In this document: in pieces, positions 20,403-30,148 of the stretch
How the letters are laid out: the number at the start of each line of letters is the position of its first letter
Numbering within the stretch: the first letter of the stretch is position 1
Translations under genes and position numbers: made by a program
Notes under the pieces: model-generated
What the model saw: the letters and a program-made list of their open reading frames with translations, nothing else
What the model was told of the DNA's origin: nothing
The model's database searches: none
From: Schoenoplectus triqueter
Lineage: Eukaryota > Streptophyta > Magnoliopsida > Poales > Cyperaceae
Direction: 5' to 3'
DNA: 33,074 bases
Assembly: GCA_964058805.1 (NCBI GenBank)
Contig: CAXKVV010001763.1
Location: forward strand, 1 to 33,074

Positions 20403-20789
20403 CTTTTATTATTAATAATTATTATTAAATTAATATTATTAAAAATATGAGTAGAACCGTAAAATTTCAAATATACGAATGGCAGTGCGCCACTGCCAGT
20501 GGCGCGGACGAAACGCGCCACTATCAGTGGCGCGTTTCATTATTTTTATGAAACGCGCTACTGACAGTAGCGTGTTTCGTTTAAACCCCGCGCAAGTGAG
20601 ATGGAGAGGCGCTGCGCGTTTTATATATATAACAAACAAACACGCCACTGATAGTGACGCATTTCGTAAAAATAATGAAACGCATTACTGATAATGGCGC
20701 ATTTCAATTCGTATAGTTAAAATTTTATATTTCTCACTCTTATTTTTAATAATATTAATTTAATAAAACTTATTATTACTAAAACTGAA
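20403..20789. mobile_element. Mutator-like palindromic MITE, copy B, in the promoter/leader of a carboxylesterase
   Basis: Same family as the element at 13498: AT-rich arms (TTAAATTAATATTATTAAAA), the same GC-rich palindromes with the CGCGCCACTGNCAGTGGCGC core, and the same unique centre (AGTGAGATGGAGAGGCGCTG). The left end is more eroded than in copy A. A 9-base duplication (GAAATGCCA), or 10 bases counting the preceding A, flanks it. The right end lies about 110 bases before the ATG of the carboxylesterase, so the MITE supplies most of that gene's proximal promoter. It contains a TATATATATA box. Confidence 0.86.
20622..20631 (+). promoter_or_regulatory. TATA box inside MITE copy B, candidate promoter for the carboxylesterase at 20900
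   Basis: TATATATATA in the unique core of the MITE, about 270 bases upstream of the ATG. A weaker equivalent (GTATATATAAG) exists in copy A. No better TATA-like motif lies between the MITE and the ATG. Use as a promoter is inferred. Confidence 0.35.
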
Positions 20790-20798
20790 GAAATGCCA
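20790..20798. repeat. right target-site duplication of palindromic MITE copy B
   Basis: GAAATGCCA, identical to 20394-20402. It contains an ATG (20793) that opens a 16-codon upstream frame. Confidence 0.78.
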
Positions 20799-20843
20799 GA
20801 GCAGTGCTTTCAGCTTTGCACCACTACGACCGAGTCCACTTAG
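20793..20843 (+). promoter_or_regulatory. upstream open reading frame in the carboxylesterase leader
   Basis: ATG at 20793, 16 codons (MPEQCFQLCTTTTEST), TAG at 20841-20843. It is out of frame with the main ATG at 20900 and ends before it. If transcription starts in or near the MITE, this frame would be in the leader and could lower translation. The effect is inferred. Confidence 0.35.
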
Positions 20844-20899
20844 ATCCAGCAACTGCCTTCTCTAAAACAAAGATATCTCCTTCAAAATTCAAACCTTCA

Positions 20900-22060
20900 A
20901 TGCCCCAACCCCAATACCAACTCCTCCTCCCCCACCTCCGTCGCCCCCGCCTGGTCGTCCTCCTCCCTCTCCTCCTCTTCCTCCTCTGGTTTTACGCTGC
21001 TTCTCTCTTCTCCTCATCCCCTCCCCCTGCTTCCTCCTCCATGGCATCTGACTCCGATTCCAACATTACCACCTCCAATTCCATCCCTCTCCCCGTCATC
21101 CCACCCCCCAAGGACGGCGAGGAGCTCGTCTACGAGTCCCTTCCTTGTATCCGTATCTACAAGAGTGGTCTTGTCGAGCGCTACTTTGGCTCTGAGTTCA
21201 CCCCGGCCGGCACCGACACTGCAACCGGGGTTTCCTCTAAAGATGTGGTTATTGATTCCAGGATTGGGGTAGGCGCCCGGATTTACCTCCCGAAACTCAC
21301 TGATCCATCTAAGAAGGTCCCAATTTTGGTGTACTACCACGGAGGAGGGTTCTGTCTGGGGTCGGCGTATAACCCGACTTTCCACAATTACTTCAATGGG
21401 TTTGTTGCATTGTCGAATGTGTTGGTTGTTTCGGTGGAGTATAGACTGGCACCAGAGCATCCCGTGCCAGCACAGTACGAGGACTCATGGTTGGCGCTTG
21501 ATTGGGTTGTTTCTCATGCCGATGGGTCTGGTCCCGAGCCGTGGATCTTCACACATGCTGATTTTGACCGGCTCTATCTAGGTGGGGAGAGTGCCGGTGC
21601 AAACATTGCGCACCACATGGCGATGAAAGTGGGGTCAAGTGGTATTGGGAGACCAGTGAAGATTAATGGACTTGCTATGATCCATCCGTACTTCTTGGGG
21701 AGCAACAAGGTGGAGTCTGATAGTATAGATCCAGCAGCCAGTGAGAGTTTGGCGAGCCTTTGGAAGGTTGTTGCTCCAAACACAACAGGAATTGATGATC
21801 CATGGATCAATCCATTTGTTGCTGGTGCGCCGACGTTTGATAAATTGGCATGTGATCGGATTTTGGTTTGTGTTGCCGGAAAGGACACACTTAGAGATCG
21901 GGGCAAGTTGTATTATAACAAGTTGAAGGAGAGCAGATGGAATGGAGAATTGGAGTTCAGGGAAGCGCCCGGTGTAGGTCACACGTTTCATTTGTTGTTT
22001 CCAACACATGAAGAGGCGGTTGCACAAGATCGTGCCATCAGTGTTTTTCTCAATCATTAA
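20900..22060 (+). CDS. membrane-anchored class I carboxylesterase (CXE)
   Basis: Single-exon gene of 386 residues. The open frame extends 32 codons upstream but only to a GTG, so I take the first ATG. The N-terminus is Pro/Gln/Arg-rich (MPQPQYQLLLPHLRRPRL), then residues about 17-37 form a Leu-rich transmembrane segment, followed by a Ser/Pro/Asp-rich linker. The catalytic domain starts at about 70. It carries HGGGF at 147-151, GESAGAN with Ser231, Asp329 (AGKDTLRDRG) and His361 (GVGHTF). Basic residues before the hydrophobic stretch suggest a type II signal anchor. An internal Met48 after the segment would give a soluble 339-residue protein. The first 150 bases are CT-rich, unlike the rest. 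Family activity is hydrolysis of acyl esters; the substrate is unknown. A palindromic MITE lies about 110 bases upstream. Confidence 0.92.
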   Translation: MPQPQYQLLLPHLRRPRLVVLLPLLLFLLWFYAASLFSSSPPPASSSMASDSDSNITTSNSIPLPVIPPPKDGEELVYESLPCIRIYKSGLVERYFGSEFTPAGTDTATGVSSKDVVIDSRIGVGARIYLPKLTDPSKKVPILVYYHGGGFCLGSAYNPTFHNYFNGFVALSNVLVVSVEYRLAPEHPVPAQYEDSWLALDWVVSHADGSGPEPWIFTHADFDRLYLGGESAGANIAHHMAMKVGSSGIGRPVKINGLAMIHPYFLGSNKVESDSIDPAASESLASLWKVVAPNTTGIDDPWINPFVAGAPTFDKLACDRILVCVAGKDTLRDRGKLYYNKLKESRWNGELEFREAPGVGHTFHLLFPTHEEAVAQDRAISVFLNH

Positions 22061-23443
22061 TTGAGAGATGATCAGTGAGAATATTTGCATTTATAAGAGG
22101 TAGATTTCTTTAATTTTTGTTTGTTTTTGAGCTTTCTTCATTTCGTTTCAATTATTTGGGTTATTTTAATTTGAAAATTGATGCTGAATAGCATGACATC
22201 TTGTACAAGTTGCATTCAAAATAATAGTTAAAATGACAATTTGTAATGAAAAGACTTATTATCTTTCTATAAGAGATGTTATGAGATTCATATAAAAAAA
22301 GGTGATATGATATGCAATAAATTCTGATGTCTCAATTCTGTTTACTGATAAAAAGAAGGGGATCCAGTCCCCAAATTTCCTCAAAGTCTGATGACAACTT
22401 GTAGACAAGTTATCAAATTTGTTTCATTCCGAATTTCCGATCTAACTAAAAGCTTCTTTTCCTTTCTTAATAATCTTACCTGAGGATGTGATGCATCTGC
22501 AAAACTAAAAGAAAATGACCCACTCACCATTCTATCCTAGCTTTATTACACTATTCTATTCTAGCTTTATTACACTTTCGGATGGTTTCATTTCCTGCGT
22601 ACCCCAATTTATTTGGGATTAAAAGCTTTGTTGTTGTTATTGTAATTGCATTCCATTTTTTTTGTTCCCTGCTAAATAGGCAAAATTCCCTGCTAAATAC
22701 GCAACAATCTCAAGCCAATACTAAATTCAGAACTCTTAAATTGAAAAATTTGTCTTTGTAATCATCCATATTCTGAATTTTTAACATATTTTCTTATTTA
22801 GTTGCCCTAATTATCACGGGTTCATATATATAATAATTCTACTCAGTCCAGTAAAAATTAGAACTAATTACCTTAATTATTTCTGCACATTTCGAACCAT
22901 ATTTTTATTTAAAATATGTATAATATCCAATTAACTTGAATAATGTTCTACTACTGAATTTGGTCACTTACTTAGGCATTTTATTATGACAGTATGTAAC
23001 ATATAGAGTTATGTTACAGTGAGTCATAAAATACAAAATATTTTTGTACTTTGCATCATATCTTTTATTTTCGAATTTAAAAAGCCGATCAAACTATTTA
23101 TATGACCTTCATATTAAAATATACTTGGAGATCAAATTTTATATTTTTTTTTGAAAATTTTTTCTATCTTTTTTAAGGGATAGAAAATGTATTTAGCTAA
23201 TACTTGTATAATACAGTGGCCCAAGTTTATAATTGGATTTAAATGTCTCAAAATCCAACAATTTCGTCAATCCTGGTTGATATTATATACAAACATTTCT
23301 TACTTGCTTTTGCTACCAAGTTGCAAATTCCAGTGTTACTGGTTACTATTTGTATTGGTACGATGTTGGTTTTAACTGGTGCTGATATTATTGGGTTGGC
23401 TATGCCATAAAGCTCATGGAGACTGCCACTGACTTGTACTCAT
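22061..23443. other. intergenic region
   Basis: Contains the 3' end of the carboxylesterase transcript, a short direct repeat (TAGCTTTATTACACTATTCT region, 22533-22575) and a SINE-like 3' tail at 22601-22642. No gene is seen. Confidence 0.45.
22601..22642 (+). mobile_element. 3'-end fragment resembling a plant SINE
   Basis: ACCCCAATTTATTTGGGATT followed by AAAAGCTTTG and a short TTG-repeat tail. Plant SINEs of the Au type end in a similar TTGGGATTAAGGCTTTG plus (TTG)n. The body and the pol III boxes are absent, so this would be a strongly 5'-truncated copy. The comparison is from general knowledge, not an alignment. Confidence 0.45.
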
Positions 23444-23594
23444 TCCCCTTGGTACTGACTCATCCAAGGGAGAAGAGAGTACAATCACAAAAAATGCCAA
23501 ACTATGGGGTGATTTTGGTTGGGTGCTCAACCACGGTGGAAATCTTCATGTCGATGCTTTCAGAAATCAGTGCAAATATGGTTGAAATGTCTCA
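23444..23594 (+). pseudogene. relic of patatin-like gene exon 5
   Basis: The segment aligns with exon 5 of the intact patatin gene (about 28438-28590). CTTGGTACTGACTCATCCAA matches CTCGGTACTGGTTCCTCAAA (LGTGSSKGE). The following AKLWGDFGWVLNHG corresponds to [14 protein letters not shown], and VDAF corresponds to VDVF. After a small deletion, ISANMVEM in another frame corresponds to ASADMVDI. No other exon is found on either side. A 64-codon frame across it (23416-23610) reads mostly out of the original phase. The best explanation is the remains of a second patatin gene upstream of the intact one. Confidence 0.78.
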
Positions 23595-23960
23595 GAGGAA
23601 TCCATGTTAACTCTTAACACATACAAATTGCTAAAGAAGGCCATACTGTTAAATTGCTCGTTCATGACCGGTCGTGCTATCACCAATTAAAGCATTGGCA
23701 TGTTTCCACACGAATTTAACGAAATGAAATAGATAATCTACATTATACAATTTCTGGTAATGGAGTGAACAGTTGGATTTCAATTAGAATATTCAGAACA
23801 AACTGAATCAGAATAAATACAGAAACTGTACAATATGGGAGCAGCTAATAGTTATCAGATTTGAAATGCTCGAGTAGATAAGCTTTCCAAAACAATGAAG
23901 GCCCAGAAGGCCCGTTGAAAACAACAATGAAGGCCTCTTTCAAGCGCAACAAATCAGAGC
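23595..23960. other. intergenic region
   Basis: No gene is seen. It should include whatever remains of the flank of the patatin relic, but I could not recognise exon 6 or 7 sequence. Confidence 0.4.
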
Positions 23961-23989
23961 CTTTCACTTCAACATTTTCCTTCTTCTCC

Positions 23990-25090
23990 TTCGAAAAAGA
24001 ACAAAAGAAAAATAAATAAAAACAAAATTTCCCTTCCTTCTTCCTGTCTCCCGTCTTCGTCTCCGCCGTCTTTCGCTAATTCCTCCCACAGATCACTGTT
24101 CGAGAAAGTCTGAAATTTAGACCACACAGTCAATTACTGGGTGCTTTCTCCGCAATGCTCTTGATGGGAAGGGTTGTAGAGTTTGATAATGGTTCCTGCC
24201 TAAGAGATCAGCTGATTCAGATGGGGTGTTACGTGGCAGGTACTGCAGGGATGATGCGCAGATTCCTGTTCTAGATCCTCAATGAGGTAGATTTGCCTTT
24301 CTCGTCGATTGGTTGTTGGATTTCTGTCTTATTTCTGTTTAAATGGCAATGATTGACTATGCCTGTGCCTATGTGCTACTCCCAATTTGGAAAGAATAAC
24401 TGAATAAGTTGTTATAAAGTGGGTCATGATCACTAGTACGAGGCGCTTTTGAAATTCTGTGACAGCTGCTTGCTGCCATACCTTATATGGTATTTAAGAA
24501 AGTGCTTATTTGACATGCACTGCTGATACTTTTTCTCTTTTATTGAAAATTTAATGAACTAAACATTCACATCATAAAGTAAAAATGTTATATCATAGTT
24601 TGTATGCAGCCTCTATGTTTCAACAATTATTCATTCTCTGTTAAAAAGTAGAAAAATAGTATGTTCTGATTCCTATTCCTCTTAATTGATTAGGATTGAA
24701 ATTACAGTTATTTGTTCCCTGCTATGAAGGGAAGGAAGCCATGTGATGCCCACTGTCTTCATTAATACTAGTTTTCCTTTGATATTAATATCTTCTAGTA
24801 AATAGAGGTGACAAGTGGTTAGGCAGGTCTACCTGGGTAAGCATGTGTAGTGTAGATTGCAGGTGACGATGCTTCTGTTCATATTGTCTTGTGTTTTTAG
24901 TTAGGTGAGCACTCAGGCTGCTTTCACGTTTCAAGTTGATTAAGTTGTCAATTGAATGTTTTACTGGCTTTTTGAACATACTATGTTCTAGTCTCAGTTT
25001 GGGTTGGATTTTATATTTCAGTCAATTTCGCCTATTATACCACTACGTATTAAATCCGGCTTTAGCTAAAAGTAGAATGACTTTCCTTAA
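23990..25090 (+). repeat. leader-like module upstream of the patatin gene, duplicated copy 1
   Basis: Pyrimidine-rich leader (about 24030-24100), then a short exon-like stretch with ATG at 24155 and a 39-codon frame (MLLMGRVVEFDNGSC...), then a possible splice donor (AATGAG|GTAGAT, about 24291). From 24155 to about 25090 it matches 32019-32730 in diverged form. Anchors are GCAATGATTGACTATG with GCAATGATTGTCTATG, AATAAGTTGTTA with CATAAGTTGTTA, and GATGCTTCTGTTCATA with TTATGCTTCCATTCATA. The frames in the two copies do not agree, so this looks like non-coding leader plus intron or flank. It might be a 5' untranslated exon of the patatin gene or a separate transcript. Confidence 0.6.
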
Positions 25091-26387
25091 CCTTTTTATC
25101 CAGTCATTTACACTCACAGAAAAAAAAAATGCAGAACCATGAAGGATTCACCTGTAGGATTGTAGTTTAGGAATTGGCATTTGAACAGCTTGCACCAGTT
25201 GAGCTGTATCTAATTTGTGTAGTTCTCATGAGATCAGGTTTAGCATTTCTGAACTCATTGACCATAGAAAAGATTGATAAGTATATGAACTGAAGTACTG
25301 AAGGTGCTTGTCAAATCCCAAAATAACAGAAATAATATGAAAAATGGAACTTTTATGAAGAAAATATTAATCATTTCCATTCTCTGTAATGAGATGGTCA
25401 TCATCTACTGTAGACCAGCTATTGCTTGTGATTATGAGATCACTAGTACATGATAACAGATTGTAGGAAGAAAGGAATGTTTGTAAAATATAAAGAATTA
25501 AAGATAATAAGAATTTATGAATATTATAGTTGTTCATTGCTTTTCTACTAGCCTAATCCCAATGTTTATCCAATGCATAGCTACTATCTAGGGAAGTATT
25601 GTAGTAAGATCTTATTTTAGCTTAACAATATTCTTTCAGCTACAAGTTTCTTTCATCAATTATAAAACTAAAGCAAGTAATGTAATGGTGATTTGGTAAT
25701 TTTGCAATTTTCTATTGTTGATTTGAACCCACCTTCCTGGATGGATAATTTTGCTGAATACACTATCTATTCTTACTTTGATGTTGAATTGTATAAAGAA
25801 TGATTTAGACGCCACCTAACAATCAAAACTATCAGTCCCTATCTTACCTTCAGTTAAGGGCTCTTCCATCATTTGGTTCCACATACTGAACTTAAATATT
25901 ATTAAAAACAGGATTGCATGAGCCTATCTTTTCAATTGAAGCCTACAAAGAGTTATATTGCTATCTATGTCAAAGATCGGTATATGGTATTATGGATAGA
26001 TCCTGTATTTAATTAAGACATAACTTTGTTTGTATAAAAGCCTGCAACATTGATTGGGTGAATTACATTGATAAGCAAAATATAATCTTCGGAACTAATT
26101 ATAGATTACTACTGGTATTCTATCTTTCAGATGTCACACATACTATATTATGTACAAATATTGGTAATAGAGAAAGCAAACTGATCTATGTCATAATGAC
26201 ATTATGCACATATAAACCAACTAAACATTGAGAAGTATGTCACATTCAACAATAATGACACGCAGCATCCTGAAGTAATAACTCACAAATAGATAATGTG
26301 GGGCATTATAGAATAAGGCGGCTTATGAAAAATCGCCCACTTTGAATATTGAACAAGACAAGAAATCTGCGGTAAAAGAAGACTGCG
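25091..26387. other. region between leader-like module and patatin promoter
   Basis: AT-rich, with no open frame of note on either strand. If the module at 24.1 kb is a 5' exon of the patatin transcript, this is intron; otherwise it is intergenic. Confidence 0.4.
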
Positions 26388-26393
26388 CACGTG
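26388..26393 (+). promoter_or_regulatory. G-box (CACGTG) upstream of the patatin gene
   Basis: CACGTG within GCGCACGTGTTT, about 75 bases upstream of the TATA box. ACGTG(T) cores are bound by bZIP and bHLH factors and are common in abscisic-acid and stress-responsive promoters. The role here is inferred. Confidence 0.4.
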
Positions 26394-26466
26394 TTTTTGG
26401 GCATGCGTGTGATAAACAAAATATGACTAGCGAAGATTCGTTGTACTTCTTTAGGATTGCAAAATC

Positions 26467-26475
26467 TATATATAT
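26467..26475 (+). promoter_or_regulatory. TATA box of the patatin gene
   Basis: TATATATAT, about 150 bases before the ATG at 26623, which would give a leader of roughly 120 bases. It argues that the gene has its own promoter next to its coding sequence. Confidence 0.55.
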
Positions 26476-26622
26476 CAACCCCTTAGTGATTCAGACGCAC
26501 ACAAAATAGTTCTGTAGTACTCTTTAGATCTCTAGCTTCATTCCTGTGACCCTGTCCTCTTACTTTGAAAACCTGAGAACTTTTGTTAGACAAAAACAGA
26601 AAAGAAACAAGTAGACTAAAAG

Positions 26623-29089
26623 ATGGTGGAGAGAATGGTTCCCAAATTACAGTTCCAGGCACCAACTTATGGCAACCTAATCACCATTCTGAGTATTGAT
26701 GGTGGAGGAATTAGAGGCGTTATACCTGCTGTTATCTTATCTTTCCTTGAGTCAGAGTTACAGGTATTGACACTTGACCATGATGCCTCAAGTGATTAAT
26801 TGTTCATTAGTCAGGTTGTGAATTTTTTTTCCCGTAATTGTGGAAATTGTTCCATGTGAAGTATTTTTGTGCCAAATCGCTAAAAGGAGTATGTGGAATG
26901 GTTCAATGTCTTCTTATGTTCTTTTTTTTCCCATCATTAGAACCAGGGATAATTTTTTTTTTTCTTATTTGGAGCTATGCTTACTGATGGTACTACTGAG
27001 CAATGTGCAACTAAATAACAACAAAGTCTTTGAGTTGTGCTGATGTTTTTTCACCGGTGAAGATTTTTCTAATCTAATTCTTTATTGACTTGTTTTGTAG
27101 AAACTGGATGGAGAAGATGCCAGGATAGCTGATTACTTTGATGTCATTGCAGGGACTAGCACAGGCGGCCTCGTTACAGCAATGTTGGCGACTCCAGATT
27201 CCAAAAATCGGCCTCTTTTTGCGGCCAAGGATATTGAGACCTTCTACTTGGAAAACTCTGACAAGATATTTCCTCAACCCTGGTTGGTTTAATGTGCCAA
27301 GTGCACTCTCTCACTAACACTGGCTATGATTATGCTGATACATGTATGATTAGGTTCTTACTGGCACTAGTATGCCATTATAATGTCAAGTACTGCCCTT
27401 CACTGTAATGTTATTAGTTTGATGACCATGTGATTCTGTATTTCTATTCTTTTTACAAACTTTTTTCTTCTGCAGTGGAATGGTAGGAAAAGCAATGAAG
27501 TTGCTCCGTGCAACATGGGGCCCTCGATATGATGGAAAGTACCTTCATAATATTATCAGGAAGAATTTAGGAAATACAAGGCTGCATCAGACTGTTACTA
27601 ATATTGTCATTCCGACCTTTGATATCAAGCGCCTTCAGCCTACCATCTTCTCTACCTATGATGTATGTTTATATCTTTCTCACTCCGTCCGTCCCTACCT
27701 ACCTATCTCTCTTTCTCTCTTTAAACATAATCCCCATCTTAACTAAACTGTTGACATGTTTCAATAGGTGCACAACGACAAAAGCCTAAAAAATGCACTT
27801 ATATCTGACATCATCATTGGCTCGTCGGCAGCCCCAACTTATCTGCCACCACATTACTTTACTACTGAAGACAACCATGGCAACATGAGGGAATTCAATC
27901 TAATCGACGGAGGTGTAGCTGCTAATAATCCGGTATAAAATAGCAAAATCTCAAGGGATATAATAAAATAGTGTGCATCAATGTCTAAAGGAATTCACAG
28001 AGAACTAAAAATCCAAAAGAGAAATAAAAAATGAAAGAAATAGTTTCCTTTCTTGCTAAAAGTTAAGAGGAACGTCTGCCTCCCAGATCTCTGAAGTTGA
28101 TTTCAGTTTCATTAATGGTTGACTTTTTTCTGGGTTGATGGTAGAACCTGTTGGACTTGAGCCCTGGTGTAATTAGGTGGGTTCTTCTGGTTGTACCTCC
28201 ACTGAAAACAATTATTACTTAGCAAAACTGGATTATAAAAAAATATTCTAATGGTGAATATACCATCTGAAAATTGAGGAGGTTTTTATATTTTTAATAA
28301 CTATTAACTTATTAGAAGCTTAATTATTTTTTTTCAGGCTCTGGTTGCAATGGGAGAGGTCACAAAGCAGATCATAAAAGAGAATCCAGATTTCTTCCCC
28401 ATAAAACCCATGGATTATCGACGGTTCCTGGTCATCTCTCTCGGTACTGGTTCCTCAAAAGGAGAAGACAGGTACAGTGCAGAGCTTGCCAAGGGGTGGG
28501 GAGTCTTTGGATGGCTGCTTAGCCAGGGATCAACACCTTTGGTTGATGTTTTCATGCAAGCAAGTGCTGACATGGTTGACATCCACATCTCAGTTGCTTT
28601 TCAGGCTCTTCACTCTAAGCAGAATTATCTCAGAATCCAAGTGAGTGCATTATTCAATTGTATCATTTGCTTATACTCTTTGGTTATTTTGACTTTGGAT
28701 ATCCATTACCATGCTAACTACTTAAAATGGGGGTAAATAGGATGATTCCTTGACGGGGCCAGTAGCCTCAGTTGATGTAGCAACAAAGGAGAACTTGGAG
28801 AATTTGGTGAAGGTTGGCAAGTCATTGTTGAACAAGCCAGTCTCGAGGGAGAATCTTGAGACAGGCCGTGTGGAGCCCACTAATGAAGGAACCAACAAAC
28901 AAGCTTTAGTGAGGTTAGTTTGTACTATAGAAAGAGTATCCTGATTCATATGTGGATCTTCCATAGAATACTGAAATATTTTGTTTTCATATTTTTTGCA
29001 GATTTGCAAAGTTATTATCAGCTGAAAGACGACTCCGTGAGAGCCGATCACCTCAAACTAGAGTTACACGATCTTTTTCAGCCATCTGA
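26623..29089 (+). CDS. PLP2: patatin-like phospholipase (lipid acyl hydrolase), seven exons
   Basis: Spliced coding sequence 26623-26763, 27101-27282, 27476-27662, 27768-27932, 28338-28640, 28741-28913, 29002-29089. All introns are GT-AG, the joins keep frame, and the product is 412 residues, close to the roughly 400-residue class of patatin-like proteins such as Arabidopsis PLP2/PLA-IIA. It shows the oxyanion motif DGGGIRG (26-32), the nucleophile elbow GTSTGG with Ser67, and DGG with Asp217, which together make the Ser/Asp dyad. [11 protein letters not shown] and LRIQDDSLTG in exons 5-6 are family signatures. There is no signal peptide, so it is probably cytosolic and membrane-associating. 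It should release fatty acids from galacto- and phospholipids, often in wound, pathogen or drought responses. A G-box and TATA box lie upstream and AATAAA lies 76 bases past the stop. The symbol is by resemblance, not orthology. Confidence 0.93.
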
Positions 29090-29164
29090 TTTGCTTAGCT
29101 ACAACAATGGAATGAATTCTTTATTGTTACATATGATGAATTAATTGATTGTTTGTGGAAAATG

Positions 29165-29170
29165 AATAAA
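29165..29170 (+). terminator. polyadenylation signal of the patatin gene
   Basis: AATAAA, 76 bases after the TGA stop, a normal distance for a plant near-upstream element. Confidence 0.55.
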
Positions 29171-29617
29171 ACGTAAGCCAATTCGTAGCTTATGTGGGCT
29201 TGCTCCTGTTATCGGTCGTTCTATTGTAACTATATTATCTGAAAAAGAGAAAAAAATTGTAAAAAAAAATATCTTTTCCTTTGTATCTTGATACCGTTGT
29301 TCCTTGTCTTCTATCTAAATTGTGAAATTGTTTCTGTGCTCTCCCGGGTGAAATGGGCCAAGATCATATCGTCCGATGTTTTTCATGTTTAGCTGAAGCT
29401 TCTTTCTTCCAAAATGTTGGCAGTGGCTGCTAATTTTTATAGAATTAAAAACAACATTTACATTATTTTTTTTCAAAATATTGGCGGTGGCTGCAAAATT
29501 TTATTGAATTAAGAACGACAACATTTGCATCAAAATATATTCTCATCACATGTAAACATGAAACATCCTCTCATGCACAACAGAACCTAACTAGATATCA
29601 TTGCTGGCTTAGAGCAG
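29171..29617. other. 3' flank of the patatin gene
   Basis: No gene is seen. A short direct repeat occurs: TTGGCAGTGGCTGC near 29418 and TTGGCGGTGGCTGC near 29482, each followed by similar AT-rich sequence. Confidence 0.45.
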
Positions 29618-29627
29618 CCTACTAATT

Positions 29628-30123
29628 TATGTTACTCAGATACTTCTTTTAACTCATCGAACAAGTATCGGATACGTGACCGATACGGGTGTGCGTCTTA
29701 TACGGTGCGGGTGTGCATCCGATACGTCACGTGGCGTATTAGATTATTTTATTCACTTTGACCAGTGAATTCGGTCTCCGATACGCCCCGATACGTCCCA
29801 ATTCTTTTCGATACACCCCGATACGCCACGATATGTCTTGCATACAATCTAATTAGTTCTTTTTTCTTTATTTTATTCACTTTTAAAAAAAATATATCGC
29901 AGATCTTTTTATTTTTTATAATTATCGACAAAGTTATAAATCCATCTCAAATTCTTTAACTTTTTTTTATCATAATAAAATAATTTATTTTTTATATATT
30001 AGATAAATATATATTTTATTATTATATATAACCACATCTGTATCATGTATTTTTAAAAATTTTCATATCGTCACACCCGCACCGTATCCGATACGATACC
30101 TGCACCCGCACCTGTGCAACACA
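29628..30123. mobile_element. Mutator-like non-autonomous element, GATACG-rich, 496 bases
   Basis: Bounded by the exact 10-base direct repeat CCTACTAATT at 29618-29627 and 30124-30133. The left end TATGTTACTCAGATACT and the reverse complement of the right end TGTGTTGCACAGGTGCG agree at 11 of 17 positions, most differences being transitions. The interior has many GATACG/CGATACG and GCACCCGCACC motifs in both orientations. It is non-coding. Ten-base duplication and ends of the TGTTGC type fit Mutator-like MITEs common in plants. Confidence 0.75.
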
Positions 30124-30148
30124 CCTACTAATTCATATAAGATAATAA

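Noticed and set aside
20439..20691. Frames of 69-73 codons on both strands
   Set aside because: They arise from the palindromic repeats of MITE copy B, and similar frames appear in copy A at 13549-13786.
20804..20899. N-terminal extension of the 20900 carboxylesterase
   Set aside because: The frame is open but its first codon is GTG; plant nuclear genes start at ATG, and the first one is at 20900.
23416..23610. A 64-codon frame as a small gene
   Set aside because: It crosses the patatin exon-5 relic mostly in the wrong phase.
27480..27746. Separate small genes within the patatin locus (also 28350-28736, 28750-28944)
   Set aside because: They are exons 3, 5 and 6 of the patatin gene read through into introns.
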